The notes under the pieces are model-generated. The model was given only the letters and a program-made list of their open reading frames with translations, made no database searches and was not told the DNA's origin. A stretch of 8,198 bases of DNA from positions 1 to 8,198 of the forward strand of contig JANXBI010000015.1 of assembly GCA_025060675.1 (NCBI GenBank). The letters are read 5' to 3'. Shown here piece by piece: positions 6,239 through 8,198 of the stretch. Both the position numbers and the translations under genes were made by a program. Every line of letters begins with the position of its first letter. The stretch's first letter is position 1. Origin of the DNA: Candidatus Caldatribacterium sp. Lineage in GTDB: Bacteria > Atribacterota > Atribacteria > Atribacterales > Caldatribacteriaceae.

Positions 6239-8038
6239 TCAAAACGCTCCACCCCGTCCTCCGCCAGATCCCCGACCAAAACCACCCGCACCACCTTGGA
6301 ATCCTCCACCAAACCACCCCTTCCTCCCAGAGCTTGCCTGAGCGGCAGTTGTTGCAGCTACCAGAGAAAGGCGGGAGAGGTTCCTTCCTGGGACAAAAAC
6401 GGTTGGACTATAGAGGTAGGGATGGCGGCTTTCCTTTTCCCATATGCTATGGGGAATGAGCCGGCGAAGGTGCTCATGCACCTTCTCCCCAAGACCTAAG
6501 GCCGTGGCGTAAACAAGGTATGCCTCCCAAAGAACAACGGACGCCGGCGGATACTCTGTAAGGAGCGAGTACTCCGAAAGGAATCGGGCAAAGTTCTTCC
6601 AGCGGAGGTAGAAAAGGCGTCCTTCCTTACTCCAGCGACCAAAGAGGTCTCGTCGAGCAAGGAGTACCGCTGCCCCAGTGAAGAAAACGCCTCCTGAGAG
6701 CCCGGTGAAGAGGGGAAGGAGGTGGGCAACGGTTGGCCGCAGAGCAAGACTAAAAATACCCAGAGCAACGAGCATCATGAGAACGGCAACAATCTTCGCG
6801 AGGATGTTGCCCGTGGTTTGGAGGTACCTACGGCGTAGGAGCTCTTTCTTCACCGCTTTCTGGTATGAGGAAAGGATAGCGTTAAACTCTATCGCGTCAC
6901 TCATCGACTGTTCGAGTTCCTTGTGCAAGTGCTGGAAGTTCAACTGGCCGTCTTTGGCGAATCGGAGAAGAAACTCCATGAACACCTGCTCAGTCTTTGG
7001 GAGGCTGCGCGGAACCTCCCGGACACGAAGGACAATGGTTCCTCCATCCGCAGCAAAGTCCACAAGGTCAAGACGGTAGAGGTCCAAAAGAACAGATGCC
7101 ATACCCTCATCGTCGACAGACCCTCCAACATTTTTTACGAGAGCATTGACCACGTCTGGTGGGTCGTCTGAAGGGGGTTCCTGCTCGTACTCTCGGGTGT
7201 ATTCTAAAGCTGGTTCCCGACCAAAGAGGAGGTAAATGACCCCAAGGAGGAAGAGAAAGCACCCAGGAAGCCCAAAAGAGAGACCAAGGACACCCAGGAT
7301 ATCGGTACGGTATCGCCGTTCCTCGTCCTCAATGGCTTCAAGCGTCAAGGAGGGGTTGGATGCGGCGTAAGGAAGCCCAAAAAGGGGGTCAGCCACAAAG
7401 CGAACTTCTGCGATTGCCCTTGGAGGGAGATGGCGCACCGAAAGGACGTACCGATTCCCCTCTTGGGTAACCTGAAGATGGGGATGGGTAAAGATATCCC
7501 GTATGCGCACGTTTTCAGGGAACTCGAAAACTCCCCGTACATTCGAAGCCCAAGAATCCCATTCCCCCCAGAACTGGCGGAAAACTTGAGCAAGGGAGGG
7601 ACCGTTCTCAAAAACGTACCACGCCCGGTACCGCACAAGCAGGGTCACCCGAGGCGTACCTCTCGGGTCAAGACGAAACTCACTCCCAAAGGGCACAAGC
7701 CACACCCGAGCAGAAAAGCCTCGGTCTGTCCGATACACCCACTCGATGTATTCCAACGGTACTTCCTCCACGCTCAACTGCACATCCTGAATCTCCACGT
7801 ACCGCGAAGGGGGGATTTCCCGAAAAACTCCCCGAAAGGGCTTGCGCATCCGATATACGATACGCTCTTCAACCATGAACTCCCCCGAGGGAAGCATGCG
7901 CTGCGTGATGGTGGCTTCCTCGATGGTGTAGAGGGAGGAAAAGTAAGCCAAAAGGTAAGGATTGCGGAGTTGGGAAAGGAAAAAGAGCAAGGCAAACAGG
8001 GCAAGGCCAATGGTCTTCAAAAGAGTTCCTCTTTGCAT
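6239..8038 (-). CDS. DUF2207-family membrane protein with glycine-rich tail
   Basis: The 599-residue protein fits the DUF2207 (YciQ-like) family, whose function is unknown. Residues 8-25 form a signal peptide or first membrane segment. About 38-240 is an extracytoplasmic, beta-rich region. A membrane segment follows at about 246-272, then a charged cytoplasmic part (275-405) and a pair of segments at 411-433 and 436-462. Family hallmarks are LRWKNFARFLSEYSLL (478-493), LWEAYLVYATALGLGEKV (503-520) and the tail at 571-599, dominated by glycine. ATG at 8038 is chosen because GGAGG lies six bases upstream and the product then starts with a normal membrane signal. The frame runs on to 8158, but that stretch is the coding sequence of DhaL in another frame. 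It starts one base after the dhaL stop, so it is almost certainly cotranscribed. No catalytic motif is recognised and its link to the metabolic neighbours is unclear. Confidence 0.85.
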   Translation of the reverse strand: MQRGTLLKTIGLALFALLFFLSQLRNPYLLAYFSSLYTIEEATITQRMLPSGEFMVEERIVYRMRKPFRGVFREIPPSRYVEIQDVQLSVEEVPLEYIEWVYRTDRGFSARVWLVPFGSEFRLDPRGTPRVTLLVRYRAWYVFENGPSLAQVFRQFWGEWDSWASNVRGVFEFPENVRIRDIFTHPHLQVTQEGNRYVLSVRHLPPRAIAEVRFVADPLFGLPYAASNPSLTLEAIEDEERRYRTDILGVLGLSFGLPGCFLFLLGVIYLLFGREPALEYTREYEQEPPSDDPPDVVNALVKNVGGSVDDEGMASVLLDLYRLDLVDFAADGGTIVLRVREVPRSLPKTEQVFMEFLLRFAKDGQLNFQHLHKELEQSMSDAIEFNAILSSYQKAVKKELLRRRYLQTTGNILAKIVAVLMMLVALGIFSLALRPTVAHLLPLFTGLSGGVFFTGAAVLLARRDLFGRWSKEGRLFYLRWKNFARFLSEYSLLTEYPPASVVLWEAYLVYATALGLGEKVHEHLRRLIPHSIWEKESRHPYLYSPTVFVPGRNLSRLSLVAATTAAQASSGRKGWFGGGFQGGAGGFGRGSGGGRGGAF

Positions 8039-8039
8039 C

Positions 8040-8198
8040 CTATTCCTCCACAAGGACCCCAAACCAAGCCTCAATGATGAAGTAACTTGAGGCAGCCCCA
8101 GGATCGATGTGGCCAAGACTCCGTTCCCCGAGACGACTGGAACGACCTTTTTTGGCAAGCATCTCCTTTGTCGATTCCATACCCTGTCGAGCAGCGGC
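8040..8198 (-). CDS. dhaL: dihydroxyacetone kinase DhaL subunit, C-terminal fragment
   Basis: Reading the minus strand in from the right edge gives 52 residues and a TAG stop at 8040-8042. The fragment begins AAARQGMESTKEMLAKKGR and continues with SSRLGERSLGHIDPGAASS (20-38), the characteristic end of the DhaL (DAK2) nucleotide-binding domain. In the family, DhaL supplies the nucleotide for phosphorylating dihydroxyacetone bound by DhaK. It works either with ATP, as in fused kinases, or with bound ADP recharged by the PTS-type DhaM subunit. The Mg-binding aspartates lie upstream and are outside the window, as are the start and any dhaK. A fused DhaK-DhaL polypeptide is possible. The stop is one base from the ATG of the DUF2207 gene, whose ribosome binding site lies inside dhaL. 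Paralogues acting on other ketoses exist, so the substrate is not certain. Confidence 0.88.
   Translation of the reverse strand, partial: AAARQGMESTKEMLAKKGRSSRLGERSLGHIDPGAASSYFIIEAWFGVLVEE

Larger units (their letters stand above)
958..8198 (-). other. predicted minus-strand operon
   Basis: Seven minus-strand genes follow one another with gaps of 1, 36, -4, -1, 13 and 86 bases, in order dhaL, DUF2207, TIM barrel, gyaR, garK, DUF1576, GGDEF. The stop-start overlaps ATGA and TAATG indicate translational coupling. The promoter must lie beyond the right edge. The 86-base gap with a TATAAT box may start a separate transcript for the last gene. No terminator hairpin with a T run was seen after 958, so transcripts may run antisense into the CBS-GGDEF gene. 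Confidence 0.7.

Noticed and set aside
8039..8158. Longer version of the DUF2207 protein with 40 extra N-terminal residues
   Set aside because: This stretch encodes the conserved end of DhaL in another frame, and a good ribosome binding site precedes the ATG at 8038.

Overview
This is an 8.2 kb stretch of compact bacterial DNA. About half the bases are G or C (checked by hand only on the first 60 bases). Genes abut or overlap by a few bases and most have strong GGAGG-type ribosome binding sites. No tRNA, rRNA, CRISPR array, insertion sequence or convincing terminator was seen. The families present (a CBS-GGDEF protein, a DUF1576 membrane protein, a DhaL-type kinase, and glycerate kinase with glyoxylate/hydroxypyruvate reductase) would fit an anaerobic, possibly thermophilic, bacterium of Firmicutes, Synergistota or Atribacterota type. 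That placement is a weak inference.

Right to left on the minus strand there is one long gene series, probably an operon. It runs: the C-terminal end of a dihydroxyacetone kinase subunit DhaL, cut by the window edge (8198-8040); a DUF2207-type membrane protein with a glycine-rich tail (8038-6239); a xylose-isomerase-like TIM-barrel protein (6202-5249); a D-2-hydroxyacid dehydrogenase of the glyoxylate/hydroxypyruvate reductase type (5252-4269); a glycerate 2-kinase (4269-3139); an internally duplicated DUF1576 membrane protein (3125-1911); and, after an 86-base gap holding a TATAAT box, a membrane-anchored diguanylate cyclase (1824-958). From the left edge a plus-strand gene enters (3-989). 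It encodes a protein with two CBS domains and a degenerate GGDEF domain, and it collides tail-to-tail with the diguanylate cyclase gene, sharing 32 bases.

The metabolic core can be read as follows. The dehydrogenase reduces hydroxypyruvate (or glyoxylate) to D-glycerate (or glycolate). The kinase phosphorylates D-glycerate to 2-phosphoglycerate, which enters glycolysis. The DhaL-containing kinase would bring dihydroxyacetone, or a similar ketose, in as its phosphate. The TIM-barrel protein could be an isomerase or epimerase supplying one of these compounds, and the DUF1576 protein is a candidate membrane component, possibly a transporter. The enzyme families are read from sequence; the joint pathway and the transporter role are inferences from gene order. 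The two GGDEF proteins add a cyclic-di-GMP layer at the end of the cluster. No wholly new system is evident. The most unusual items are the DUF1576 gene inside a glycerate cassette and the DUF2207 gene between the kinase and the isomerase-like gene.
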